A stretch of DNA of 64,000 nucleotides from Deltaproteobacteria bacterium (GCA_030272815.1 JAJSZT010000003.1:1-64000), one strand, 5' to 3'. Positions 16,480-25,523 are shown, counted from the stretch's first letter. Notes: generated by a model from the letters alone, not told the origin. Program-made: numbers and translations.

Positions 16480-16815
16480 AAGAGTTTTCATTTTCAGGCT
16501 CTTGGCATCAGCGTAAGCGCCAACCCTTGTTATCCTCGTATAAAAGATCAGATTGCAAAATCTGTTAAAAAAGATATTATAGATAAAAGCGATCTCATAC
16601 TGGTAATGGAAAAATCCCATGCAAAGAACTTTTTGGATGCCTTCCCAGAAGCTGAAGGCAAAGTTTTTTTAATCAGGCGCTTTGCTCGCTTTGGTTCTAA
16701 AAATCGAGGCATCGCAGATCCTTATGAGTTAAATTATGAGGCTTATCGTTTCTGCTTTCTAGATATTCAGGACTGTATTTCAGGTCTGGCAGAGCATTCA
16801 TCTTTGAGCCTGTAA
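16480..16815 (+). pseudogene. Low-molecular-weight protein tyrosine phosphatase, C-terminal remnant
   Basis: An open plus-strand frame without a proper start encodes ISVSANPCYPRIKDQI, then SDLILVMEKSHAKNFL and IADPYELNYEAYRF. These are the second half of the LMW-PTP fold, and ADPY holds the general-acid Asp. The N-terminal P-loop (CxGNxCRSP-type) is absent, because the frame is cut near the transketolase 5' end. The remnant cannot be catalytic. Confidence 0.7.
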
Positions 16816-16844
16816 AAGGATTGCAGGGTAAAGGATTAATCTTG

Positions 16845-17177
16845 ATGGCTGAAGGAACGCTCTTTGCGGAACTTATTAAAAATTTAGATCAATTCGACCG
16901 CAAACTTATCTTTGTATTAGATGGTCTTAGAGAAAAGCAGAATAGAATGACTCTTATTACTTCCAGGTTTGAGCTTTGCAGATTGTTACATCTTGAATAT
17001 AATAGCGATAATATAAAAAAACTGGATTGGTCATTGCAGCGTTTAATGCAAACTAAGTTATTCTCGTCCGAGCCTGGATCCGGGTTTTCAATTGCCACAA
17101 AGACAATTTCGGGAATAGATCAGGAAGAACAAACAGAGAAGCTGATAATTTCTTTAGGAAGACTTTTTTCTATTTAG
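16845..17177 (+). CDS. Hypothetical protein
   Basis: A 110-residue frame from ATG 16845 with AAAGG upstream. It follows the phosphatase remnant on the same strand. It is mostly helical and charged (LIKNLDQFDRKLIFVLDGLREKQNRM) with no motif recognised. It could be a genuine small gene or part of the same decayed unit. Confidence 0.4.
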   Translation: MAEGTLFAELIKNLDQFDRKLIFVLDGLREKQNRMTLITSRFELCRLLHLEYNSDNIKKLDWSLQRLMQTKLFSSEPGSGFSIATKTISGIDQEEQTEKLIISLGRLFSI

Positions 17178-17210
17178 GTTAAATAAATTGTGCTTAAACC
17201 GGGCGGCCTT

Positions 17211-17816
17211 CTAGTCCATTGCATCAAGTACCTCAAACCCTTCCTTTTCAAGCGCTTTTTTTATAATATCGGTTTGGCAGACAGAGAGCCGGAAGTAATA
17301 TGTTCTTTTGTTTGCGGGTTGGGCTGTCATGCCCACATTAATTATATCCCCTCCATTATCATTTATAATTTGCAGCGCTTTTTTGAATGCCCCTGGTTTT
17401 TTTCCTGTCACTACATCAATACGTGAACTCGCGGTAAGCATCCCCATCATCTCAATAAAGGCTCTCAAGATATCCGTTCCGGTTATTATGCCCACCAGTT
17501 TGCCGTTTTTTTCAACCGGCATTCCGCCAATTTTGTGCTTATAAATGAGCTGGGCTGCAATCTCGAGATCATCGTCAGGATCAACTGTAATAGGATTTTT
17601 TATAATTAAGTCCGAGAGCGTGACGCCAGCGACCATTGAGGGTATAAGTCCTTGTTTCAAATCTGCAAGCGTAACCAGGCCTGCGAGCAAGTTTTTCTCT
17701 GAAACCACAGGCAGATGCCGGATTGAGTTGATTTTCATCAATTCGATAGCCTCGCTTATGGAGGCCTTTTCCGTTATTGTGATAGGATCGGAAATCATTA
17801 AGGAATGTATTTTCAT
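17211..17816 (-). CDS. CBS-pair plus ACT domain protein (AcuB-like)
   Basis: About 201 residues from ATG 17816, with AGGAAAG in front; the 4-bp ATGA overlap with the ahbD stop supports this start. Two CBS motifs lie in residues about 1-120 (SEAIELMKINSIRHLPVV and AAQLIYKHKIGGMPVEKNGKLVGIIT). A short ACT-like domain makes up the C-terminal 70 residues (RIDVVTGKKPGAFKKALQIINDNGGDIINV). CBS pairs usually bind adenine nucleotides, so it may sense energy state. Coupling to heme genes suggests, but does not show, a role in tuning that route. Confidence 0.88.
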   Translation of the reverse strand: MKIHSLMISDPITITEKASISEAIELMKINSIRHLPVVSEKNLLAGLVTLADLKQGLIPSMVAGVTLSDLIIKNPITVDPDDDLEIAAQLIYKHKIGGMPVEKNGKLVGIITGTDILRAFIEMMGMLTASSRIDVVTGKKPGAFKKALQIINDNGGDIINVGMTAQPANKRTYYFRLSVCQTDIIKKALEKEGFEVLDAMD

Positions 17817-18916
17817 GGGGCTTTCCTTGGTTGATAACTGCAAAGAGGTTCTTCTGCCAGAAAATCGCCGGTCGCCTCATAAGCTCTTGCTCTGCAGCCA
17901 CCGCAAACCTTTTTGAATTCGCATTTTCCGCACTTCCCCTTTAGTTTATTGAAATCGCGTAAGGCCAAAAATATTTCTGAATTGTTCCAGATGTCTGCAA
18001 ATGATGTCTTTGTAACGTCACCGCAGTTTACTTGAAGAAACCCGCAGGGTTGTACAATACCTCTGTGCGAGATAAAACAAAATCCTGTTCCTCCAAGACA
18101 TCCTCTGGTTACTGCATCAAGACCATACGTTTTAAAACTAACTGATTTTCCTTCTTTTTTTGCTCTTTGCCTGAGTATTCTGTAGTAATGTGGAGCGCAT
18201 GTAGCTTTTAATTGCAGGGGTGTCTTTTCCCTTTGATCATAAAACCAGTTAAGAGTACGTTCATATTCTTCAGACGATATTTCCTGGTCCAGAATATATT
18301 TGCCGCGGCCTGTCGGTACCAGAAGAAAAATATGGTGGGCTACTGCGCCAAGATTAACAGCCAGTTCCTGGATTTTTGGGATCTGATCCAGGTTTGCTTT
18401 TGTTATTGTTGTATTTATTTGAAATTCTATTCCTGCTTTTTTTGCCAGGCCTATGCCTCGGAGTGCGCTGTCAAAGGCACCGTCAACCCCCCTGAAGCTG
18501 TCATGGCTTTCTTTTGTGTCGCCATCCAGGCTTATACTTATTCTTTTTATGCCCGCATCCGCCATTTTTTGGGCAGATTGTTCCGTTATAAGCGTTCCGT
18601 TTGGAGCCATAACCATCCTCAGGCCCTTATCCGTACCGTAACGTGCTATTTTAAAAATGTCGGGCCTTAACAAAGGCTCTCCGCCTGTAAGTATGATTAT
18701 GGGCTGCCCAACTTCTGCTATCTGATCAAGAAGCTGCAGAGAAGTCTTTGTGTCAAGCTCGTTGGTGTATGGACCTTTTGTGGCCGAGGCACGGCAGTGT
18801 TTGCATGAAAGATTGCAGTTGCGTGTGGTTTCCCATGCAACAAGTCGAAGTGTAAATCCTTTGTTTTCGGCGTGCGGATGAGATTTCTGTGGAGATATGT
18901 GATCGTTGTTCGTCAT
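17813..18916 (-). CDS. ahbD: AhbD, radical SAM heme synthase (iron-coproporphyrin III decarboxylase)
   Basis: A 367-residue radical SAM/SPASM protein. The SAM cluster ligands are C34, C38 and C41 (TTRNCNLSCKHC), and GGEPLLR is the SAM-binding motif. The C-terminal auxiliary-cluster cysteines include CLGGTGFCF, PCGFLQ and CGKCEFKKVCGGC. AhbD catalyses the last step of the siroheme-based heme b route: two oxidative decarboxylations of propionates to vinyls. It overlaps hemB by 4 bp upstream and the CBS-ACT gene by 4 bp downstream. Distinguished from AhbC by the YEATGDFLAEEPLC ending and hemB linkage. Confidence 0.9.
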   Translation of the reverse strand: MTNNDHISPQKSHPHAENKGFTLRLVAWETTRNCNLSCKHCRASATKGPYTNELDTKTSLQLLDQIAEVGQPIIILTGGEPLLRPDIFKIARYGTDKGLRMVMAPNGTLITEQSAQKMADAGIKRISISLDGDTKESHDSFRGVDGAFDSALRGIGLAKKAGIEFQINTTITKANLDQIPKIQELAVNLGAVAHHIFLLVPTGRGKYILDQEISSEEYERTLNWFYDQREKTPLQLKATCAPHYYRILRQRAKKEGKSVSFKTYGLDAVTRGCLGGTGFCFISHRGIVQPCGFLQVNCGDVTKTSFADIWNNSEIFLALRDFNKLKGKCGKCEFKKVCGGCRARAYEATGDFLAEEPLCSYQPRKAP

Positions 18917-19890
18917 ATAGTTTTTAACTCTTTGGCGGCATCAACAGCAAAATATGTAAGAATCATGTCGGCGCCGGCGCGCTTGATTGATGTTAATGTT
19001 TCCATCATAACTTTTTTGCCGTCTATCCACCCCATTTTTTCGGCGGCTTTAATCATTGCGTATTCGCCGCTGACATTGTATGCGGCAACGGGAAGAGTTA
19101 TTTCATTGCGTATGCGATATATAATGTCAAGATAAGGAAGGGCCGGCTTGACCATGATTATATCAGCGCCTTCTTCTATATCCAGCGTAACTTCCCGGAG
19201 CGCCTCAAGTGAATTGGCAGGATCCATCTGGTATGTTCTTCTATCTCCGAATTTTGGAGAAGAGTGTGCTGCGCTGCGGAACGGCCCGTAATAAGATGAG
19301 CAGTACTTGGCTGCATATGACATGATGGGAGTATTGCTGAAGCCGTTTTCATCAAGGGCATTGCGGATTTCAGCAACACGGCCGTCCATCATGTCCGATG
19401 GTGCAACCATATCTGCTCCTGCTTTTGCATGCGACAAAGCAGTTCTGGCAAGAAGGTCAAGAGTGGCATCGTTGTTTATGATTTGCCCTTCCACAATTCC
19501 ACAGTGGCCATGATTCGTGTACTGACATAAACATACATCAGTTATTACAACAAGATCCGGTATCTTTTTTTTCAGAGCTGTTGTTGCCTTTTGAACGATA
19601 CCATCCTTTGCATAAGCACTAGTTGCAAGAGGATCTTTGTTATCAGGTATTCCAAAAAGCATAACAGCAGGTATGCCCAGATTAAAAGCTTCTCCGGCTG
19701 TTTTAACAAGATTGTCTATGGATAATTGATAGTGTCCGGTCATGGACTCGATGGGATTTTTAACTTTTTTGCCGCCTATTGCGAAAAGGGGAAAAATAAA
19801 GTCATCTGCAGAAAGAGTGGTTTCACGAATCATTCGCCGGAAGGCTTCATTTTGTCTCAAGCGTCTTGGCCTGTATTCTGGGAATAACAT
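18913..19890 (-). CDS. hemB: Porphobilinogen synthase (delta-aminolevulinate dehydratase)
   Basis: 325 residues from ATG 19890, with AAGGGAG in front. It condenses two 5-aminolevulinates. Active-site lysines are K195 (YAAKYCSS) and K248 (IIMVKPALPYLD). The zinc triad C120, C122, C130 (CLCQYTNHGHCG) marks the zinc-dependent form. First gene of the hemB-ahbD-CBS/ACT unit. A 26-bp inverted repeat element lies just upstream, between it and ahbC. Confidence 0.97.
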   Translation of the reverse strand: MLFPEYRPRRLRQNEAFRRMIRETTLSADDFIFPLFAIGGKKVKNPIESMTGHYQLSIDNLVKTAGEAFNLGIPAVMLFGIPDNKDPLATSAYAKDGIVQKATTALKKKIPDLVVITDVCLCQYTNHGHCGIVEGQIINNDATLDLLARTALSHAKAGADMVAPSDMMDGRVAEIRNALDENGFSNTPIMSYAAKYCSSYYGPFRSAAHSSPKFGDRRTYQMDPANSLEALREVTLDIEEGADIIMVKPALPYLDIIYRIRNEITLPVAAYNVSGEYAMIKAAEKMGWIDGKKVMMETLTSIKRAGADMILTYFAVDAAKELKTI

Positions 19891-19933
19891 CAATTCGCTC
19901 CCTTGTAACTCTTAGCTCATAGCTTATCAACTT

Positions 19934-20037
19934 ATAGACTTTCAGATAAATAATTTCACAAGGCCAGAAGGAGGAAAGCGTATTAGTTATACGTCGACGA
20001 CTGATAACGCAGTGAAATTATTTATCTGAAAGTCTAT
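19934..20037. repeat. Fold-back element with perfect 26-bp inverted arms
   Basis: Arms at 19934-19959 and 20012-20037 (ATAGACTTTCAGATAAATAA and its complement, 26 bp each) are perfect. The 52-bp centre contains GTCGTCGAC-like palindromic sequence. It lies between the ahbC stop and the hemB start, so it could act as a terminator/processing site for ahbC and a spacer before the hemB promoter. It may also be a small mobile element. Confidence 0.8.
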
Positions 20038-20053
20038 AGCAGCTTTTTTGCTT

Positions 20054-21232
20054 TTACGCTATCTCTTCATCTGTAAGATAACATGCCGGATCCGGTGCAA
20101 AAACATCGCCTGTTACGGCTTCGGCTCTCACCCTGAAGTTTCCTGCGCAAATATCCAGCCATCGGCATTTAGCACATCTACCCTTTACATACTTTTTTTT
20201 CTCTTTAAGCTTTTTCATTAAAGGTTCTGAGGTGTCTGTCCATATTTCGGAAAATGGTCTTTTCTGGACATTTCCGAAACTGTAATGTCGCCAGAACTGA
20301 TCGGCGTAAACCTCTCCATCCCAGCTAATGCATCCAATGCCCCGGCCGGAATTGTTTCCCTCATTCATCTTGAGAAGCTCAAGGACTTCTGCCGCGCGTT
20401 TCGGATCTTCTTTAAGCAACCTTAGATAAAGGTATGGCCCGTCAGCATGATTATCAACAGTTAATATTTCTTTTTCCTTTCCCTTGTCATGGAGCTTTTT
20501 GGTAAGATCCATTATCAGGTCAACTGCTTTTCTGGTTTCATCGTGAGTTAAATCTTCTTCCACGAGTTTTGACCCGCGGCCGGCATAGACAAGGTGATAA
20601 AAACATGCCCTTGGAATATCCATATCTTCAAGAAGATTAAATATATTCTCGATTTCATCGACATTGAACTTATTGATGGTAAAGCGAAGACCTACTTTTA
20701 TTCCTGCATCCTTGCAGTTTTTAATGCCTTCAACAGCTGCCCTGAAAGCGCCCTTAACACCCCTGAAACGGTCGTTGATTTTTTCCATTCCATCAAGGCT
20801 TATGCCCACATATGAAAGGCCGATGTCCTTTAGTACACGAGCCATTTGCTGTGTTATCAAAGTTCCGTTTGTTGATATTACCGCCCGCATGCCTTTTTCA
20901 ACGGCATATGCGGCAAGCTCGGGGAGATCCTCTCGTATCGTAGGCTCTCCGCCGGAAAGTAATAGCACAGGCACTTTGTACTGGGAGAGATCATCTATAA
21001 GGTTTTTACCCTCTTCGGTGGTAAGCTCATTATCAAAAGATTGGTCCTTTGCATGAGCGTAACAGTGAACACACTTTAAATTGCAACGTCTTGTAATGTT
21101 CCATACTACAACAGGCCGTTTATCTTTGGAAAACTGAAGCAGATGGGAAGGTAATTCTGATGACTTGCGTCCGTATCGAAGAGCATCTGACGGCTCGACC
21201 GTTCCACAATAAAGTTTTGATATTCCAATCAT
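20054..21232 (-). CDS. ahbC: AhbC, 12,18-didecarboxysiroheme deacetylase (radical SAM)
   Basis: A 392-residue radical SAM/SPASM protein with cluster cysteines C50, C54, C57 (TRRCNLKCVHC), LSGGEPTIRED, and an auxiliary set (GIGCISWDG, CAKCRWLDICAGNFR, PACYL). The MIGISKLYCGTVEPSDALRYGR opening and FWRHYSFGNVQ are typical of AhbC. It removes the acetate side chains of didecarboxysiroheme to make iron-coproporphyrin III, the substrate of AhbD. It lies 160 bp upstream of hemB on the same strand. AhbA/B were not seen in the window. Confidence 0.9.
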   Translation of the reverse strand: MIGISKLYCGTVEPSDALRYGRKSSELPSHLLQFSKDKRPVVVWNITRRCNLKCVHCYAHAKDQSFDNELTTEEGKNLIDDLSQYKVPVLLLSGGEPTIREDLPELAAYAVEKGMRAVISTNGTLITQQMARVLKDIGLSYVGISLDGMEKINDRFRGVKGAFRAAVEGIKNCKDAGIKVGLRFTINKFNVDEIENIFNLLEDMDIPRACFYHLVYAGRGSKLVEEDLTHDETRKAVDLIMDLTKKLHDKGKEKEILTVDNHADGPYLYLRLLKEDPKRAAEVLELLKMNEGNNSGRGIGCISWDGEVYADQFWRHYSFGNVQKRPFSEIWTDTSEPLMKKLKEKKKYVKGRCAKCRWLDICAGNFRVRAEAVTGDVFAPDPACYLTDEEIA

Positions 21233-21261
21233 TTTTAAGGTCTCTTAATTAATAATTAAAA

Positions 21262-23025
21262 CTATGGTTTGATAGAAGTTACATTCTCCAACTCGTCTTT
21301 TATTAGCTGGTTAATAAAAGACTCAGGGGCCAGCAACGCTTCCTTTGTAATAAAGAAGCGGTTTTTGCCGGTTTTTTCCTGGATAAGTTTTAGACCGTTT
21401 TCAAACTCATTGGTGAGCTTTTTATAAAGATTATCGAGTTTAATGCCGGAATTAATCATTTGCTCGATAATGAAATCAATAGCATTTTCTTCCAGAACAA
21501 TGTTAATATCTCTATTTTTGAAAAAATACAGCTCTATTTTTTTTATATCATCATAATAGGATTTGATATTTTTTATAGCATTTCCAATGTCCATTATATT
21601 TTTACAGTAATAAGAAGCAACTACATCAATACGAGATGGAGTAAGAGTAAGATTGTACTTGTCACTTAAATTTTTCTTATTTGCCGTTATATATTCATTA
21701 ATGAATTTTTTTTCTTCAAGTTCAAGCCTTTCAAAGGTTTGGTCCAGCTCTTTGGTATTTGATATTTCTAAAAGTTTTTTTAGAGATCCTTTCTGATTTT
21801 CCATTACAGAAACGTTTACAGGAAATTTTTTGATATTAGTTGAAGGCAGTTTCTTTTCAAACAGGAGCAGAGCTTTTTCAATTGCACTTACCAGGCCCCT
21901 TGCTCCTGTATTTTCTTCAAAGGCGCGTTTTGCTAAAATACGAAATACTTCGGATTCAAATTTTATATCAATACCATATGCTGCGAAATCGAGTTTTTTC
22001 CCAAGGATTACGGGGTTGTTAGGATTTCTCAGAATTTCGTAAAGGTCGCGTTCAGTCAAATTATCAAAAACAGCTTTTACAGGAAGACGTCCTACAAATT
22101 CTGTTTCAAATCCGTATGCTATAAGATCTTCTGATCTAGCATGCTTGAGAATATCAACTTCTTCCTGAGCGCTTATTATCTTTGCGCCAAAGCCGATACC
22201 CTGATCTTTCATGCGTTTTTTAATTATCTCCGAAATATCGCTAAAAGCCCCGCTCATGATAAACAGGATATTTTTGGTGTTTACAGAACGTTTGTCCCTT
22301 TTACCTGTTTTACGAAATCGTTCAATCTCCTGAATCATTGAAATCGGGTCATGCGGAACCTTTAAATCAACATCTGTCTCTTCCATGGGTTTAAGCAGGG
22401 CGCGCTGCACGCCCGTTCGTGAAACATCAGCACCAATTATCTGTTTGTTTGCCGCGATTTTATCGAGTTCGTCAATGTAAATAATGCCATGCTGAGCGAG
22501 TTCAATATTGTCGTCTGCTTCCCTGACAAGGTCACGGATCAGATCTTCTACATCTCCTCCCACATAGCCTGTCTCGCTGAATTTTGTGGCATCACCCTTT
22601 ACAAAGGGAACACCGATTCTATTAGCTATCAGCTTGATCATATATGTCTTGCCGACACCTGTGGGACCGATCATAAGGATATTGTTCTTTATGCTGCCTA
22701 CGATCTCATTGATTTTTTCAAGTGAGACATCGGCGTGTTTTATCCGGTTGAAGTGAGTACAGATTTTTGTAGCAAGAATTGCTTTGGCATCATCCTGCTT
22801 AACTATATATTGATCAAGATAAGAGACAAGATCCTCGGGTATTAGATCGAAATTAATTTTTTGCTCTTTTTTTGGGAGCACTTCTGCTTTTTCCAAAATA
22901 GCTTCCTGGGGAAGAACTATTGGAGATACAATTTTAACGCTGTTCCCAAACTTCTTGGACAGAAATTCACTTATTTCTTTTTCAATTTCTCTTGGATTTG
23001 GCATTTTTTCATCATGTTCTTTCAT
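21262..23025 (-). CDS. ClpX-like AAA+ unfoldase without zinc domain, with C-terminal extension
   Basis: 587 residues. Walker A GPTGVGKT (120-127), pore loop GYVG (153-156), Walker B IIYIDELD (181-188), ClpP-docking IGF (277-279) and a GARGL sensor-2 region are all present, so the ATPase and ClpP contact look intact. The ClpX zinc-binding N-domain is replaced by about 60 charged residues. Some 170 residues after the C-domain (EEKKFINEYITANKKNLSDKYN onward) are not part of standard ClpX. It is probably a second, substrate-specialised ClpX paralogue. No clpP is adjacent. The start is uncertain because there is no clear ribosome site. Confidence 0.82.
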   Translation of the reverse strand: MKEHDEKMPNPREIEKEISEFLSKKFGNSVKIVSPIVLPQEAILEKAEVLPKKEQKINFDLIPEDLVSYLDQYIVKQDDAKAILATKICTHFNRIKHADVSLEKINEIVGSIKNNILMIGPTGVGKTYMIKLIANRIGVPFVKGDATKFSETGYVGGDVEDLIRDLVREADDNIELAQHGIIYIDELDKIAANKQIIGADVSRTGVQRALLKPMEETDVDLKVPHDPISMIQEIERFRKTGKRDKRSVNTKNILFIMSGAFSDISEIIKKRMKDQGIGFGAKIISAQEEVDILKHARSEDLIAYGFETEFVGRLPVKAVFDNLTERDLYEILRNPNNPVILGKKLDFAAYGIDIKFESEVFRILAKRAFEENTGARGLVSAIEKALLLFEKKLPSTNIKKFPVNVSVMENQKGSLKKLLEISNTKELDQTFERLELEEKKFINEYITANKKNLSDKYNLTLTPSRIDVVASYYCKNIMDIGNAIKNIKSYYDDIKKIELYFFKNRDINIVLEENAIDFIIEQMINSGIKLDNLYKKLTNEFENGLKLIQEKTGKNRFFITKEALLAPESFINQLIKDELENVTSIKP

Positions 23026-23430
23026 AATTTTTAATTATAATCACATATATCAGAAAATGCAAGCAAGAGACTTGAAATTGATACTTTAGCTTTTTGAAAA
23101 TATATCTGCCGAATTTGTTTTAAAAAACTAAAGTGTTACAAATTTTACTTGCAAAAAAGATAGAGAATTATGATTATTAATGTTATACAATTTTAATATC
23201 ATATGTGACACAGTTATAACTTGCGTTTCTGACATTCCGAACGAATGTGACAAATAAGCTCAATTTGTGGCAATGCTTAGTATAGATAACATATATAAAT
23301 TTAAAAAGTACATCCTAAACTAACTGCTGAATACCGATCTCCGCCCCCTGAATTATTTATGATATTATTGAGATAATGTATATCGAATTGTCCTTTATAT
23401 ACAACATGTTACCGATTAGGAGAAATAACC
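23026..23430. other. AT-rich divergent intergenic region
   Basis: 405 bp between two divergent genes with no gene of its own. It presumably holds promoters for both sides. ACATTCCGAACGAATGT at about 23232-23248 is a partial palindrome that could be an operator. AGGAGAAATAACC precedes the DksA-BON gene. Confidence 0.4.
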
Positions 23431-24198
23431 ATGTACGAGCGAGATATAGTACGTTTTAGAGAGTTGCTCCTCAAACAGCGCAATGAGATTTTTGAAAGGC
23501 TTCGGGGCTTTGAATCTGATTGGAAGGAGCTGGAAGAGCGCGATATTGAACCGGAAGAAGAAGCTCAAAAGGCAGATATAACTGGTCTTTACGATCAGTT
23601 GGATGAACGTGAAAAGATGCAAATAGAAGAAATCGATCTATCGCTATGTAGAATTGCTGCTGGTAGCTATGGGGTGTGTGAAATCTGTGAAAAATTGATT
23701 TCTTTGAAACGGCTGGAGATGTTACCCGCAACTCGCCTGTGTCGCAAATGTGCACACAGGTATGAGGAAGAACAAAAGAGGTTGCCTCGGGCTGAAGAGG
23801 TAATTGTCTGTGAGGAACTACCCAGCGAGTATAAGGGCCTGTCCAGCGAACAAGTGCGTCTGTTGATTTTTGAACATTTAAGCAATGACGGTCGGGTCGA
23901 TGTTGAAGAACTCAAAATCTTATGTAAAAATAAAATAATTTATCTTGAGGGCATTGTCCCAAGCGAGAAAGAGCACCAAATTCTACTAAGGATTCTAAGA
24001 GATATAATGGGTTTTACGTCCATTGTTGATCATCTTCAAACTACTGATCTGATATGGGAGAGGGAGGATCGCTCCCCTGGCAGAGCCGATTACCCCCCTA
24101 GCATTGATGTTGATGAGATCACAGACGATGTGCTTGAGTCACAAGAAAAGGAAATCCCTTATATGTTTCCCGATCGACCGCCGCCGGAAGAAGAATAA
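23431..24198 (+). CDS. DksA/TraR-type zinc finger protein fused to a BON domain
   Basis: A 255-residue protein behind TTAGGAGA. An N-terminal coiled coil (about 1-75) leads to the four-cysteine zinc finger C83/C86-C104/C107 (GVCEICEKL...RLCRKC) of DksA/TraR proteins, which act in the RNA polymerase secondary channel. Residues about 138-205 form a BON domain (LLIFEHLSNDGRVDVEELKI, IIYLEGIVPSEKEHQIL), usually linked to membranes or osmotic stress. An acidic/proline tail follows. It heads a group with a hibernation factor, so a stress-response role is likely. Confidence 0.85.
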   Translation: MYERDIVRFRELLLKQRNEIFERLRGFESDWKELEERDIEPEEEAQKADITGLYDQLDEREKMQIEEIDLSLCRIAAGSYGVCEICEKLISLKRLEMLPATRLCRKCAHRYEEEQKRLPRAEEVIVCEELPSEYKGLSSEQVRLLIFEHLSNDGRVDVEELKILCKNKIIYLEGIVPSEKEHQILLRILRDIMGFTSIVDHLQTTDLIWEREDRSPGRADYPPSIDVDEITDDVLESQEKEIPYMFPDRPPPEEE

Positions 24199-24243
24199 AC
24201 TATGGCAACTTGCTGTTTCTATTGGAAATAAGGAGGAAATAGG

Positions 24244-24774
24244 ATGAAAGTTCCATTACAAATTACCGCCCGAAACTTTGAACTTACTGAGGCAATCGAA
24301 GACTCAATTCGCGAGAAAGCGGAAAAATTGGATCTTTGTTACGATAAAATTATGAGATGTAGTGTGCTGGTTGAAGCCCCTCATCGCCATCATCACAAAG
24401 GAGTTTTATACAATGTGAGGATAGATATTACGATACCTGGCAAAGAATTAGCTGTTACAAGAGAGACACATGAAGATTTATATGTTGCTATCGGAAATGC
24501 CTTCCGTGCGGCTTGTCGTCAGCTTGAAAAATACACTGAGCGGTTGCGCGGGGATGTGAAACACCACGAAGAAAAAACTCTTGCTTTTGTAAGCGCTCTG
24601 TTCCAGGAAAAGGGTTATGGATTTCTGACCACATCCGATGGTCGGGAGATATATTTCCATCGAAACAGTGTAATAGAGGATAAGTTTAAAGACCTTAATA
24701 TAGGAACTAAGGTATGTTTTGTTGAAGAATCAGGAGAAAAAGGGCCACAGGCCAGTACTGTAAAGCTATCATAG
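24244..24774 (+). CDS. HPF/RaiA ribosome-hibernation factor fused to a cold-shock domain
   Basis: A 176-residue protein behind AAGGAGGAAATAGG. Residues 1-105 are the HPF/RaiA fold (PLQITARNFELTEAIEDSI, HRHHHKGVLYNVRIDI, LYVAIGNAFRAACRQLEKY). Residues 112-176 are a cold-shock/S1-like beta-barrel with RNP-like YGFL and IYFHRNSV. The first part would bind the 30S decoding centre and the second single-stranded RNA. It follows the DksA-BON gene by 45 bp, probably in one operon. Confidence 0.9.
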   Translation: MKVPLQITARNFELTEAIEDSIREKAEKLDLCYDKIMRCSVLVEAPHRHHHKGVLYNVRIDITIPGKELAVTRETHEDLYVAIGNAFRAACRQLEKYTERLRGDVKHHEEKTLAFVSALFQEKGYGFLTTSDGREIYFHRNSVIEDKFKDLNIGTKVCFVEESGEKGPQASTVKLS

Positions 24775-24816
24775 AAAAAAATATTGAAAAAACTCTTTTA
24801 CGAAAAGGTATGTAAA

Positions 24817-24987
24817 ATGGGCTCCATTGATGAACAGATTTTAAAATCAGCCAAGGAAATAGTCGTTAAATTTATAGAGGCTGGGAGGCTTTCTCCGACC
24901 GGCTTCGATGAAACGTTCAAAAGTATTTATTACACAGTTGAAGAGGCCGTGCAAGGTTCAAGAGAAAAGCCTGAAGAAGAAAAATAG
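24817..24987 (+). CDS. Small conserved-looking hypothetical protein
   Basis: 56 residues from ATG 24817, with AAAAGG 8 bp upstream. A TTG at 24784 would add 11 residues. It is helical and acidic, opening MGSIDEQILKSAKEIVVKFI and ending EKPEEEK. It is third in the DksA-BON/HPF group with close spacing. No family recognised. Confidence 0.6.
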   Translation: MGSIDEQILKSAKEIVVKFIEAGRLSPTGFDETFKSIYYTVEEAVQGSREKPEEEK

Positions 24988-25001
24988 TACTGGAGAATAT
25001 A

Positions 25002-25523
25002 ATGAGTGAATCTTCTTTAGAAAAAGTTAGTATTGAAAAAGCAAGTGAAGATCTATTTGACTTTGCAATTGATCGTTCAGATATAAAACTGATTTTGCAA
25101 AATTTGCCCGAGGATATAAAAATCAACCGGGTTTCAATAGAATATGAAATTCAATTATTAAAAATTTTAGCTGTTGGATGGAGCATTTCGTTTTTTTTGG
25201 ATGAAAATTCTCTAAAGAAAGAATTATCAGAATCATTTTGGAATGCTGTTCAAAGTTTTTCTCAGAGCATTTCGATGCTCTCATCTTCATCTGCGGGTAA
25301 AGAGATTGACTACTTTAATACTTTGAAAGAACGCTTAGATACATATTTAAATACGTTAAATCTTATTCCTGACAATCCTGATCCTCTGGCATCAATTGGT
25401 CCGAAATTTGCTAAAATTTGCGGAAGTAAAGATAATGCACACATTATGCTATCTGGATCAAAAGTATTTAACCTTTCAGTCGGAAGTGTAAAAAATTATT
25501 TCGAGTCTGTCCAAATTGAATAA
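25002..25523 (+). CDS. Hypothetical protein in the hibernation-factor operon
   Basis: A 173-residue soluble, mostly helical protein, 14 bp after the previous gene, with GGAG before ATG 25002. No motif, signal or membrane helix recognised. Position suggests cotranscription with the DksA-BON and HPF-CSD genes. Its role is unknown. Confidence 0.65.
   Translation: MSESSLEKVSIEKASEDLFDFAIDRSDIKLILQNLPEDIKINRVSIEYEIQLLKILAVGWSISFFLDENSLKKELSESFWNAVQSFSQSISMLSSSSAGKEIDYFNTLKERLDTYLNTLNLIPDNPDPLASIGPKFAKICGSKDNAHIMLSGSKVFNLSVGSVKNYFESVQIE

Noticed and set aside
16402-16620. Minus-strand frame upstream of transketolase
   Set aside because: Antisense to a recognisable tyrosine phosphatase remnant and overlapping the tkt leader.
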